A DNA stretch of 64,000 nucleotides, taken from contig NZ_VFIY01000005.1 in assembly GCF_006385175.1 (NCBI RefSeq), forward strand, positions 69,501 to 133,500. The letters are read 5' to 3'. Below the pieces are notes generated by a model. That model did no database searches and was not told where the DNA came from. It worked only from the letters and a program-made list of their open reading frames with translations. The translations under genes were made by a program, and so were the position numbers. Positions within the stretch are counted from its first letter, which is position 1; each line of letters opens with the position of its first letter. Shown piece by piece: positions 8,655 to 17,947 of this stretch. This stretch comes from Emcibacter nanhaiensis (GTDB lineage Bacteria > Pseudomonadota > Alphaproteobacteria > Sphingomonadales > Emcibacteraceae).

Positions 8655-10256
8655 ATGAGCGACACGTCTCTGCAGCCCATCAAGAGGGCTCTCCTGTCCG
8701 TCTCCGACAAAAGCGGCCTGGTTGAATTCGGCAAATTCCTGGAAAGCCAGGGGGTGGAAATCCTCTCCACCGGCGGATCCGCCAAAATGCTGGCCGGGGC
8801 CGGCGTGGCGGTGACGGAAGTGGCCAGTTATACCGGCTTCCCGGAAATGATGGACGGCCGGGTCAAAACCCTGCATCCGAAAATCCACGGCGGACTGCTG
8901 GCGCTCCGGGATGACGAGGGACATGTGGCGTCCATGAAAGAACATGATATCGGCGCCATCGACCTTTTGGTGGTCAACCTTTATCCGTTCGAGGAAACCG
9001 TGGAAAAAGGCGCCGACTTCGCCACCTGTATCGAAAATATCGATATCGGCGGCCCGGCCATGATCCGCTCCTCCGCCAAAAACCACAAGTTCGTCACCGT
9101 GGTGGTCGAAGCCGAGGACTATGACGCAGTCATGACATCCATGCAGGAAAATAACGGCGCTACCACCGGCGACCTGCGTAAAAACCTGGCGGCCAAGGCC
9201 TTTGCCCGCACCGGCGCCTATGATGCAGCCATTTCCAGCTGGTTTGCGTCCGAGCTGGGGGAAACCTATCCCCAGCGCCTGAACCTGACCGCGACCCTGA
9301 AGCAGACCCTGCGCTACGGCGAAAATCCGCACCAGGATGCGGCCTTCTATGTGACCCGTTCCGCCACACCGCGCCCGGGCATTGCCACGGCGGTGCAGGT
9401 GCAGGGCAAGGAACTGAGCTACAACAACCTCAATGACACCGATGCCGCCTTCGAACTGGTCAGCGAATTTGCCGCTGCCGAAAGCCCGGCGGTGGCCATC
9501 ATCAAACATGCCAACCCCTGCGGCGTGGCCCGGGGGGAAAGCCTGATTGATGCCTATAACAAGGCGCTGCGCTGCGATCCGGTCAGCGCCTTCGGCGGCA
9601 TCATCGCCCTGAACCAGCGTCTGGACGCGGCCACGGCCGAGGAAATTTCCCAGATTTTCACCGAGGTGGTGATTGCGCCGGAAGCTGACGAAGACGCCGT
9701 CGCCCTGCTGGGCGCCAAGAAAAACCTGCGCCTGCTGCTGACCGGCGGCATGGCCGACCCACGCGAAGCCGGCCAGATCATCAAATCCGTGGCCGGCGGC
9801 TACCTGCTGCAGGGCCGGGACAACGGCAAGGTGACCATGGATGACCTGAAAGTGGTGACCAAACGCGAGCCCAGCGAGCAGGAACTGAAAGACCTGCTGT
9901 TTGCCTTCACCGTTTGCAAGCATGTGAAGTCCAACGCCATCATCTATGTGAAGGATGAAGCGACCGTGGGGATCGGCGCCGGTCAGATGAGCCGGGTCGA
10001 CAGCGCCCGCACCGCGGCCCGCAAGTCGCAGGATGCGTCCGAAGCGGCGGGATATGACACGGTGATGACCGAGGGCTCCGTGGTCGCCTCCGACGCCTTC
10101 TTCCCCTTCGCCGACGGCCTGATCAGTGCCGCCGAAGCCGGGGTCACGGCGGTGATCCAGCCGGGCGGGTCGATCCGCGATGATGAAGTGATTGCCGCTG
10201 CTGACGAGCGCGGTCTGGCCATGGTGTTCACCGGCATGCGCCACTTCCGCCACTGA
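8655..10256 (+). CDS. purH: Bifunctional AICAR formyltransferase / IMP cyclohydrolase
   Basis: A 533-residue enzyme catalysing the last two steps of IMP synthesis: formylation of AICAR by 10-formyl-tetrahydrofolate, then ring closure. The N-terminal MGS-like IMP cyclohydrolase domain (about residues 1-200) contains [24 protein letters not shown] and [13 protein letters not shown]. The transformylase domain follows with [28 protein letters not shown] and a C-terminal [10 protein letters not shown]. Length is typical. AGGAAAG precedes the ATG. A bidirectional terminator follows, separating it from the convergent glutamate dehydrogenase gene. Confidence 0.97.
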   Translation: MSDTSLQPIKRALLSVSDKSGLVEFGKFLESQGVEILSTGGSAKMLAGAGVAVTEVASYTGFPEMMDGRVKTLHPKIHGGLLALRDDEGHVASMKEHDIGAIDLLVVNLYPFEETVEKGADFATCIENIDIGGPAMIRSSAKNHKFVTVVVEAEDYDAVMTSMQENNGATTGDLRKNLAAKAFARTGAYDAAISSWFASELGETYPQRLNLTATLKQTLRYGENPHQDAAFYVTRSATPRPGIATAVQVQGKELSYNNLNDTDAAFELVSEFAAAESPAVAIIKHANPCGVARGESLIDAYNKALRCDPVSAFGGIIALNQRLDAATAEEISQIFTEVVIAPEADEDAVALLGAKKNLRLLLTGGMADPREAGQIIKSVAGGYLLQGRDNGKVTMDDLKVVTKREPSEQELKDLLFAFTVCKHVKSNAIIYVKDEATVGIGAGQMSRVDSARTAARKSQDASEAAGYDTVMTEGSVVASDAFFPFADGLISAAEAGVTAVIQPGGSIRDDEVIAAADERGLAMVFTGMRHFRH

Positions 10257-10281
10257 GACAAGAAGTTTTACCAGACAACAA

Positions 10282-10309
10282 AAAAGGCCGCCTCACCGGG
10301 CGGCCTTTT
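10282..10309. terminator. Bidirectional intrinsic terminator between purH and the glutamate dehydrogenase gene
   Basis: A perfect 11-bp stem (10282-10292 with 10299-10309) encloses a TCACCG loop. The A-run on the left arm and T-run on the right let it work on both strands, as expected between convergent genes. Confidence 0.88.
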
Positions 10310-10326
10310 CTTTGCGTTATTGTCGA

Positions 10327-13300
10327 TCAGCTCACCACATTCCGGATCTGCCGGGCGGCAAACCCCAGTTTGGTGACATTGATATGGCCGGCCAGCTGGA
10401 ACTCCCGGATCAGTTTCTGGATCCGGGCGGTGGAGGCTTCGGAGTCCGCCAGCCATTCCTTGGCCGCCGCCAGCGAGGAGCGGTTCTTGCTTTCATGCAG
10501 GGTGCGCCGGGTCAGCAGCTTCTGCTGGTCGAGCAGGTCGCTGACCACGCTTTTCACCGCCAGGCGGTCCCAGTGGTCGGCGGTTTCCGCCATTTCCGCC
10601 TGGTCGCGCAGCCAGTCAAAGCCCATCTCGTCGCCGAGCATGAAATAGGCCTTGGCCACATCGACCACATCCCGTTTCTGTTCTTCGGCGACCTGGACAA
10701 TGTCGCAGGCGGCCACTTTCATTTCCAGGTTGCTGATGTCGGTGGCCAGGTCCTCGCTGACGCTTTGTTCGCAATACATGGCGATTTTGGCCTTGAGGCT
10801 TTCCTCATGGGTGGTCTGCACCACAATCGGCATGTCGAACAGCTTTTTGATGCCCGGCTTATACTGCTCGATAATGGACCGGATCGGCTGCTTGGGATCG
10901 GTGTTGTTCAGGAACCAGATGGTCTGACGGCGGGCGAATTCCTCCACATCCATCAGCAGCAGGATCTGGATCGTGGCCGGGACTATATAATCCAGTTCCT
11001 CGATTTTTTTCCACAGGACATCGAGGTCAAAGACTTCCCGGCTGATGATGCTGGCCCGGGCGATTTCCCATGGCGCCGCACCGGTCTCTTCCTTGAGGTC
11101 GTGAATGCCGCCGCGGTTAACGATGTCGTTGCACAGCACCTTGGCGATAATTTCCCGCCGCAGCCGGTGATTCCTGGCCGCTTCCGGATATTTTTTGCTC
11201 AGGCGCTCGGGGAAGGATTCCGCCAGATATTTTTCCAGGTACGGGTCGTCCAGCAGGTCGCTGGCCAGCAACTCGTCATAGAGCCACATCTTGGCATAGG
11301 CGACCAGTACGGAAATTTCCGGCCGGGTCAGGCCCTGGTCCTTTTCGCCCCGCTCGATCAGTTCGTCATCGCCGGGCAGGAATTCCAGTTCCCGGTCGAG
11401 ATGGGCTTCTTTTTCCAGATCATCCATATAGCGGACAAAGCTGTCCAGTTCGCGGATGCTGGCGGCCCGGGCGACGCTGATGGCCTGGGTCTGGAGATAG
11501 TTGTCCCGCAGAACTATCTCCGCCACATCATCGGTCATATCCTCCAGCAGCCTGTCGCGCTGTTTGCGGGTCAGGTGGCCGTCGGATACCAGGCTGTTGA
11601 GCAGGATCTTGATGTTGACTTCATTGTCGGAACAGTCGACGCCGGCGGAGTTGTCCACTGCGTCGGTGTTGAGCATGCCGCCCCGGAGCGCGAATTCAAT
11701 GCGGCCGAGCTGGGTGCAGCCCAGGTTGCCGCCTTCGCCGATCACCTTGCAGTTGAGGTCGTGGCCGTTGACGCGGATGGCGTCATTGCCGCGGTCGCCG
11801 ACCTGGCCGTTGCTTTCATGGCTGGATTTCACATAGGTGCCGATGCCGCCGAACCACAACAGGTCCACATGGGATTTGAGGATAAAGCGGATCAGCTCAT
11901 TGGGCGTGACGTTGGCCTGGTCGGCCGGAATGTCGAGAAGTTTGGCGATTTCCTTGCTGACGGCAATGGATTTGGCCCGCCGGCTGAACACGCCGCCGCC
12001 CTTTGAAATCAGCTTTTTGTCATAGTCCTGCCAGCTGGAGCGCGGCAGGTCGAACAGGCGCCGGCGTTCGGCAAAGCTTTTGGCCGGGTCGGGAGCCGGG
12101 TCGATGAAAATATCCCGGTGGTCGAAGGCGGCGACCAGCTTGATGGCTTCCGACAGCAGCATGCCGTTGCCGAACACGTCGCCGGACATGTCGCCGATCC
12201 CGGCCACGGTGATGGAATCACTCTGCACATTGATGCCTTTTTCCCGGAAATGGCGCTGCACCGACACCCAGCCGCCGCGGGCGGTGATGCCCATCTTCTT
12301 GTGGTCATAGCCCTGGGAGCCGCCCGAGGCGAAGGCGTCGTCAAGCCAGAAGCCATAGTCCTGGGCCAGGCCGTTGGCAATGTCGGAGAAAGTGGCCGTG
12401 CCCTTGTCGGCGGCGACCACCAGATAGGGATCATCGCTGTCGCGCCGGATCACCTGCTGCGGCGGGATCACATCGGTGTCCCGCAGGTTGTCGGTCACAT
12501 CCAGCAGGCCGGAGATAAAGGTCTTGTAGCAGGCGATGCCTTCTTCGAGGATTTCCTCGCGGCTGCCGCCTTCGGGCAGCATCTTGGGCACAAAGCCGCC
12601 TTTGGCGCCGACCGGCACGATGACGGTGTTCTTCACCTGCTGGGCCTTGACCAGGCCCAGCACTTCGGTGCGGTAATCCTCGCGCCGGTCTGACCAGCGC
12701 AGGCCGCCGCGGGCAACCGGCCCGAAGCGGAGATGCACGCCTTCCACCCGGGGCGAATAGACGAAAATCTCGGCGAAGGGCTTCGGTTTCGGCGCTTCAC
12801 GCACCTCCTGGCTTTTGATCTTGATGGCGACATAGGGTTTATGCTGGTCGTCTTCATCCATTTGGTAGAAATTGGTGCGCAGGGTGCTGCCGATCACATT
12901 AAGGTAGCTGCGCAGCATGCGGTCCTGGTCGAGGATATCCACTTTTTCCAGCAGTTCCCGGACCTGGCCGGTCAGCCGCTCGCGCTCGGCTTCGCGGTCC
13001 ACGTCCGCTCCCAGGTCGGTGCGGAAACTGACCTCGAAAAGTTGAGCCAAACAACCGGCAATTTCCGCATGCTGGGTCAGGGTGTCCTGCATGTAGCGCT
13101 GGCTGTAGGACATGGAAAGTTGTCTCAGGTATTTGCTGTAGGTGCGCAGGACCAGCACCTGGCGCCAGTTGAGGCCGGCCCGCAGCACCAGTTTGTTGAA
13201 GCCGTCATTGTCGATGCGGCCGAGCCAGACCATGCGCAGGGTGGCTTCCATGCGGTCCTTGATTTCCGACAGATCTCGCCACTGCCGGTTCACATCCTCC

Positions 13301-15132
13301 AGGAAGAAATCATGGATCACATGCAGGACATTCTCGTCCTTGTCCCGCACCTTCAGGTCAAAGGCCATTTCCTCGATCACCCTAAGACCCATATTTTCCA
13401 GCATGGGCAGGCAGTCGCTCAGGGCGATGGTCTGGTGACTGGTGTAGATTTTCAGCCGGATGATATGGTCCGGATCCTCGGCGATGCGGAACAGGTTGAA
13501 CTGGATATTGTCGCACTCGGGCAACAGCTCCAGTTTTTCCACATCGGTGACGGCGAAACGGGGGTCGAAGCTTTCCCGATAGGCGGAGTTGAAGGCTTTG
13601 CTGTATTTGTTGAACAGCTGGTTGCCCTTTTCCTCGCCCCAGTGGTCGGTCAGCACTTCCTGCAGATAATCGTTCCAGCGCTGGGCCACTTCCTCGATCC
13701 GCCGGTTGATATCTTCCGGATCCGGGTTGGGCACATTTCCGGCCTTGGTACGGATGATGAAATGCCAGCGGGCGGTGCGGTCATTGCTGAGCTGGGCATA
13801 ACGGGAAGACAATTCGCCGTTATAAGCGTCACAGAGAATGGCTTCGATTTTGCCGCGCAGGGTGGAATCGTAAATTTCCCGCGGTACAAACACCAGGGCC
13901 GAGACATAGCGCTCAAACTTGTCCTTGCGGATGAAGGCGCGGCATTTGGGGCGGACATGCAGGTGCAGGATGCCCATGGCGGTTTCAAACAGCTGGTCTT
14001 CGTCAATCTGGAACAATTCATCCCGGGGCAGGGTTTCCAGGATATGCAGCATGCTGCGCGCGTTATGGCTGCCTTCCTTGAAGCCGGAGCGGTTGATGAT
14101 ATTTTCCACCTTGCGGCCCAGGTAAGGGACGGAACGGGCCCGCTCCATGTAGGAATCGGACGTGAACAGGCCGACAAAACGGGCTTCCCGCACCACCTTG
14201 CCGCTTTTGTCATATTTCTTGAAGCCGATATAGTCCAGGTGAACCACCCGGTGGACCAGGGATTTCACATTGGCCTTGGTGATCAGGATCGGTTCGGGCT
14301 GGGTCATGAAATGGGCGATTTCCGGATTGACCGGCACCAGGCCTTCGGGACCGCGCAGGACGTACACTCCAGGATCGCGCAGGATGCCGAGGCCCGGTTC
14401 CTTGTCCGGATCCGATTTCTTGCCGCTGTGGTCATATTCCCGGTAACCGAGGAAGGTGAAATTGTCGTTGATCAGCCAGCGCATGAAATTCTGCGCTTCC
14501 GTGACTTCGCTGCGGGGCACCGACTTGGGCGTCTGGTCCAGGTTGCCGATCATTTCTTCCATTTTGGCGACGATCGGTTTCCAGTCGGCCACGGCGGTGG
14601 TCACGAAGGTCATGACCTGATGCAGCTTTTCTTCCAGCGCCTTCAGCTGCGCGGGATCGGTCATGGCGGTGACTTCGATATGCATGAAGGATTCGGCGAC
14701 CTGCTTGCCGCCTTTTGCCACCCGCTTGTGGTCCGTGTCGCGCCGGTTCTTCAGGATCGGATGCAACAGCATATGCAGGTCGCAGCCTTCCTCCAGTAAA
14801 TTGAAGGTGACGGAATCCAGCAGGAACGGCATGTCGTCGTTGATGATCTGCACCACGGTGTGCGAGGACTGCCAGCCATGTTCCTCAAGGGTGGTGTTAA
14901 AGACCCTGAGCTTGGTTTTGCCCGGCTCCCGGTCTTCGCCGAATTTCCACAGCGACAGGGCGATGCCGTAGAGTTCGTCAACCGGCCGGTTGATCAGGTC
15001 GTCGGGGGAGGCGTTTTCATAAAGTTGCCGGACGAATTCCGGAAAACCGGTTTCTTCGGCGTTTTTCATGCGATCCGTGGCAAAGCTGACGACGGAGTCG
15101 ATACGATTGTCTTTTTGTGCCCAGCTGTTCAC
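10327..15132 (-). CDS. NAD-dependent glutamate dehydrogenase, large 180-kDa class
   Basis: A 1601-residue protein of the bacterial NAD-GDH family (PF05088), oxidatively deaminating glutamate to 2-oxoglutarate and ammonia. Family hallmarks include the N-terminal ACT-like regulatory half, the catalytic segment with RFGPVARGGLRWSDRREDYR and VGAKGGFVPK, the nucleotide-binding IGDMSGDVFGNGML, and the helical C-terminal domain. The length equals the usual approximately 1600 residues, so it is complete. In Caulobacter the orthologue GdhZ also influences cell division through FtsZ; whether that holds here is unknown. It is a single-gene unit, with nearly 100 bases upstream and a strong shared terminator downstream. 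Confidence 0.95.
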   Translation of the reverse strand: MNSWAQKDNRIDSVVSFATDRMKNAEETGFPEFVRQLYENASPDDLINRPVDELYGIALSLWKFGEDREPGKTKLRVFNTTLEEHGWQSSHTVVQIINDDMPFLLDSVTFNLLEEGCDLHMLLHPILKNRRDTDHKRVAKGGKQVAESFMHIEVTAMTDPAQLKALEEKLHQVMTFVTTAVADWKPIVAKMEEMIGNLDQTPKSVPRSEVTEAQNFMRWLINDNFTFLGYREYDHSGKKSDPDKEPGLGILRDPGVYVLRGPEGLVPVNPEIAHFMTQPEPILITKANVKSLVHRVVHLDYIGFKKYDKSGKVVREARFVGLFTSDSYMERARSVPYLGRKVENIINRSGFKEGSHNARSMLHILETLPRDELFQIDEDQLFETAMGILHLHVRPKCRAFIRKDKFERYVSALVFVPREIYDSTLRGKIEAILCDAYNGELSSRYAQLSNDRTARWHFIIRTKAGNVPNPDPEDINRRIEEVAQRWNDYLQEVLTDHWGEEKGNQLFNKYSKAFNSAYRESFDPRFAVTDVEKLELLPECDNIQFNLFRIAEDPDHIIRLKIYTSHQTIALSDCLPMLENMGLRVIEEMAFDLKVRDKDENVLHVIHDFFLEDVNRQWRDLSEIKDRMEATLRMVWLGRIDNDGFNKLVLRAGLNWRQVLVLRTYSKYLRQLSMSYSQRYMQDTLTQHAEIAGCLAQLFEVSFRTDLGADVDREAERERLTGQVRELLEKVDILDQDRMLRSYLNVIGSTLRTNFYQMDEDDQHKPYVAIKIKSQEVREAPKPKPFAEIFVYSPRVEGVHLRFGPVARGGLRWSDRREDYRTEVLGLVKAQQVKNTVIVPVGAKGGFVPKMLPEGGSREEILEEGIACYKTFISGLLDVTDNLRDTDVIPPQQVIRRDSDDPYLVVAADKGTATFSDIANGLAQDYGFWLDDAFASGGSQGYDHKKMGITARGGWVSVQRHFREKGINVQSDSITVAGIGDMSGDVFGNGMLLSEAIKLVAAFDHRDIFIDPAPDPAKSFAERRRLFDLPRSSWQDYDKKLISKGGGVFSRRAKSIAVSKEIAKLLDIPADQANVTPNELIRFILKSHVDLLWFGGIGTYVKSSHESNGQVGDRGNDAIRVNGHDLNCKVIGEGGNLGCTQLGRIEFALRGGMLNTDAVDNSAGVDCSDNEVNIKILLNSLVSDGHLTRKQRDRLLEDMTDDVAEIVLRDNYLQTQAISVARAASIRELDSFVRYMDDLEKEAHLDRELEFLPGDDELIERGEKDQGLTRPEISVLVAYAKMWLYDELLASDLLDDPYLEKYLAESFPERLSKKYPEAARNHRLRREIIAKVLCNDIVNRGGIHDLKEETGAAPWEIARASIISREVFDLDVLWKKIEELDYIVPATIQILLLMDVEEFARRQTIWFLNNTDPKQPIRSIIEQYKPGIKKLFDMPIVVQTTHEESLKAKIAMYCEQSVSEDLATDISNLEMKVAACDIVQVAEEQKRDVVDVAKAYFMLGDEMGFDWLRDQAEMAETADHWDRLAVKSVVSDLLDQQKLLTRRTLHESKNRSSLAAAKEWLADSEASTARIQKLIREFQLAGHINVTKLGFAARQIRNVVS

Positions 15133-15230
15133 AATATCCCTCTTGATCTTACCGGGAATCGCCTACGTTTCGAGAATCCCTTGCGATCCCGTTGCGTGGT
15201 GAGGCCGGTGTTATTCTGAGAAAAGAAAAA

Positions 15231-16397
15231 TCAGTGCTGGTCTTTTGCCACCCGTTTCAGAAGAGCCGCGAGTGTCCGCTCCTCCTCTTCACCGAGCAGT
15301 TTTATGATCTCCACAGACGTTCCTTTTCGTTTACCCAATATCAAACAAAAGTCTTCTTTGTCCGGATCTGCCTGATCTTCTTGCGGAATATTTTCCGTCA
15401 GGTCAAAGCCGGCTATTGTCGGCATGTTTTTAACTATTTTTTCCGCCTCTTCAAGCGAATTCTTTGTGGCGGCGGAGGGCAGTCCGGAAGCATGTTCCCG
15501 GCGCGCCCTGACGCATCCCTTGATGCCACCTTTGAAGCTTTCCAGAAAAGCCTCCAGGGTATTGCCGGTCTGGCCGTTTGTCAGGGCAAAGTCCAGCGCG
15601 GCGGCATATTCGGTGAGGCGGGTTTTGTCGTAATCCGCCCCGAAACAAAGTTTCAGCACTGGCGTGATCGGCGCCCGTTTCTGGACCTTCAGGCCCTCCT
15701 GCTGCAATAGCTGCTGATATTCCTGTGGCGCCTTGCCGGTGTCGATGTAAAAATCAAGGATGGCGGCAAGCGCCCGGTACAGGGATTTCCGGGACCGGCT
15801 GTCGGCGGCGGTCTCCCCCTGGGCCAGGCGGCGGCATTCCAGCATCTGCTGCTCCAGCGGCACCAGCGGCCTTTCCGCCGCCGGGGCGGGAATTTCTTCG
15901 CCGGCGGGCGCTTCGGGCATCACGGCTTCCCGTGGTGGCATATCCTTTTCCAGGATCCAGCGCACGGCGCCGAGGATGAAATTGATTTCCTCATTGTTGT
16001 CGCTGAAGGGCAGCAGGATGCCCCGGTACAGGGCCCGCTCTTTCTCTTTGTTGACAAACTCTGCTTCGAAGGAAATGGGGGCGCGGTTGGCAAAGACTTC
16101 CAGGTAATGGTCGGTAATGCGGCTGAGCATGGTCCGGCGCGGGATGTCGCTCAGGCATTTGCCGGTCAGGTCTTCCTCCAGGTCTTCCTTCAGGGCATGG
16201 CCGATGACCTGCAGGCTGGCTTCCTGGTCCTTGTCACGAAGGTCGATCAGGACCATCTGGTCCTTGTAGGGGGCGATGTCATCGGGCGACAGCTCGCGAA
16301 GCGACGGCATTTCCCGCTCTCCCGCCAGCTCGATCCAGTGATCATAAAGCTGAAAGGTGATGCGCCGTTCCTGTCCCGCCATATTTTCTGGGTCCAT
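15231..16397 (-). CDS. PAS_5-domain protein with unassigned C-terminal region
   Basis: A 388-residue protein. Residues about 15-155 match the alphaproteobacterial PAS_5 type (PF07310): FQLYDHWIELAGEREMPSLRELSPDDIAPYKD is split by its typical W and P positions, followed by VIGHALKEDLEEDLTGK and FILGAVRWI. After a proline/alanine-rich linker (about 160-185) comes a helical region including SRKSLYRALAAILDFY and CFGADYDKTRLTEYA that I do not recognise. There is no kinase, GGDEF or HTH output domain, and no membrane segment. PAS_5 proteins are soluble and mostly uncharacterised. The start could also be the ATG five codons downstream (16382). It is separated from both neighbours by about 100-165 bases. 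Confidence 0.72.
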   Translation of the reverse strand: MDPENMAGQERRITFQLYDHWIELAGEREMPSLRELSPDDIAPYKDQMVLIDLRDKDQEASLQVIGHALKEDLEEDLTGKCLSDIPRRTMLSRITDHYLEVFANRAPISFEAEFVNKEKERALYRGILLPFSDNNEEINFILGAVRWILEKDMPPREAVMPEAPAGEEIPAPAAERPLVPLEQQMLECRRLAQGETAADSRSRKSLYRALAAILDFYIDTGKAPQEYQQLLQQEGLKVQKRAPITPVLKLCFGADYDKTRLTEYAAALDFALTNGQTGNTLEAFLESFKGGIKGCVRARREHASGLPSAATKNSLEEAEKIVKNMPTIAGFDLTENIPQEDQADPDKEDFCLILGKRKGTSVEIIKLLGEEEERTLAALLKRVAKDQH

Positions 16398-16561
16398 GAT
16401 GGTCCACCGGTTTTCTGTCCGGCTCTCTGCGCCGGGCTGGGTCCTCTGTGCTGTTCATACTATATGTATGAGCCAACTTTCAAGAATTCTCTTCCGGCAC
16501 AACTCTAGGGCAGACAGGTAAATATCCGGTGAATCGGACAATTTTACCGCCCGAAAGTTGC

Positions 16562-17935
16562 CTAGCCGGTAAATTGCTGGATCAGGATAACGGTAATGGC
16601 GACCGGGGCGACAAAACGCACCAGCAATTGCCACAGGGTGAACAGCCGGTCCGAGCGGATATCAAGTTGATCCTTCATCAGGTCGCTGGACACGAACCAG
16701 CTGACAAACAGGGCCATCAGCAGGGCGTTGAGCGGCAGCATGACGTTGGCGACAATAAAGTCGGTCACGTCGAAGATGGTTTTGCCCTCGAAGAAGGGCA
16801 GGAAGCCGAGGGGGAAGAAATCTTTCCACTGGTTGAAGGAGCCGACCATCATCAGGCCGATGGCCCAGCAGGCCAGACCCATCAGCCAGCTCATTTTTTT
16901 CCGTGACAGGCCTTTGTCCTCAAGCCAGGCGATGCAGGGTTCCAGCATGGCGATGGACGAGGTAAAGGCGGCAAAGGTCAGCAACAGGAAAAACAGCACC
17001 GCGACGATGCTGCCGCCCGGCATCTGCCCGAACGCCACCGGCAGGGTGACAAAAATCAGCCCCGGACCCTCACCGGCCGGGAGGTTGAAACTGAAGACGA
17101 TGGGAAAAATCGCCAGCCCGGCCAGAAGGGCGACCAGGGTGTCCGACCCGGCGATGATGCTGGCGGCTCGGGGCAGCCGCACCCCTTCGGGCAGATAGGC
17201 GCCATAGGTGATCAGGGCGCCGACACCGACGGCGAGCGAGAAAAAGGCCTGGCCCAAAGCCAGCAGCGCGGCCCCACCATTGATTTTGGAAAAATCCGGG
17301 GCAAACAGGAAATTCAGGGTCTGGGCCGCATTGCCGACCGTCATATTGTAGACCGCCAGCAGCAGCACGATGGCGAACAGGGCCGGCATCATATATTTGA
17401 TCACTGTTTCCAGGCCGCTGCGCACACCGCGGGCCACCACCAGGACAATGCCCAGGATATAAAGCGAATGCCACAGGGTCAGTTCGCCGAAGGAGCCCAG
17501 GTGCGCGTTAAACATCCCTCCGGAACCGGCCGCGTCCAGACCCGAGAATCCGCCCCCGGCAGCCTTGAAGATATAGGCCATGGACCAGCCGGCCACCACG
17601 CTGTAATAGGTCAGCGCCAGCAACGGCACCAGGATGGAAAACCAGCCGATGATTTTCCAGAAGGGATGCAGGTTGTTTTCCCGGATCAGCTTTTGCAGCG
17701 TGCCGAGTGCCCCCATCTTGCCGTGCTTGCCGAGCGCCAGTTCGCCCATGATCAAAGGCAGGCCGATGGCGAAAATAAAAAACAGGTACAGCAGCACGAA
17801 GGCGCCGCCGCCATTTTCCCCGGTGATAAAGGGGAAACGCCAGATATTGCCAAGCCCGACCGCGGCGCCGATGGCAGCCATGAGGAATGTGGCGCGGGAG
17901 GACCATTTTTCGTGAGTGAAAGTTGTCTCGGACAT
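16562..17935 (-). CDS. Sodium-dependent transporter, neurotransmitter:sodium symporter (NSS/SNF) family
   Basis: A 457-residue polytopic inner-membrane protein. The N-terminal motif EKWSSRATFLMAAIGAAVGL followed by GNIWRFP and NGGGAF is diagnostic of LeuT/SNF transporters, which couple inward Na+ flow to uptake of amino acids or related amines. About eleven hydrophobic segments are visible, consistent with the bacterial 11-12 helix forms. The substrate is unknown. It starts 12 bases after the nhaC-like gene, with AGAGG upstream of its ATG, so the symporter and a Na+/H+ antiporter should be made from one mRNA. Confidence 0.92.
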   Translation of the reverse strand: MSETTFTHEKWSSRATFLMAAIGAAVGLGNIWRFPFITGENGGGAFVLLYLFFIFAIGLPLIMGELALGKHGKMGALGTLQKLIRENNLHPFWKIIGWFSILVPLLALTYYSVVAGWSMAYIFKAAGGGFSGLDAAGSGGMFNAHLGSFGELTLWHSLYILGIVLVVARGVRSGLETVIKYMMPALFAIVLLLAVYNMTVGNAAQTLNFLFAPDFSKINGGAALLALGQAFFSLAVGVGALITYGAYLPEGVRLPRAASIIAGSDTLVALLAGLAIFPIVFSFNLPAGEGPGLIFVTLPVAFGQMPGGSIVAVLFFLLLTFAAFTSSIAMLEPCIAWLEDKGLSRKKMSWLMGLACWAIGLMMVGSFNQWKDFFPLGFLPFFEGKTIFDVTDFIVANVMLPLNALLMALFVSWFVSSDLMKDQLDIRSDRLFTLWQLLVRFVAPVAITVILIQQFTG

Positions 17936-17947
17936 GATCGGGAGCCT

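Noticed and set aside
12733-14799. A 688-codon plus-strand frame inside the glutamate dehydrogenase gene
   Set aside because: His/Gly/Gln-rich translation without family similarity, opposite a full-length 1601-residue enzyme.
16474-16560. CAACTTTC/GAAAGTTG inverted pair 71 bases apart in the gap after the NSS symporter gene
   Set aside because: Eight bases at this distance are expected by chance; similar strings occur inside coding regions such as hemD and the helicase gene.
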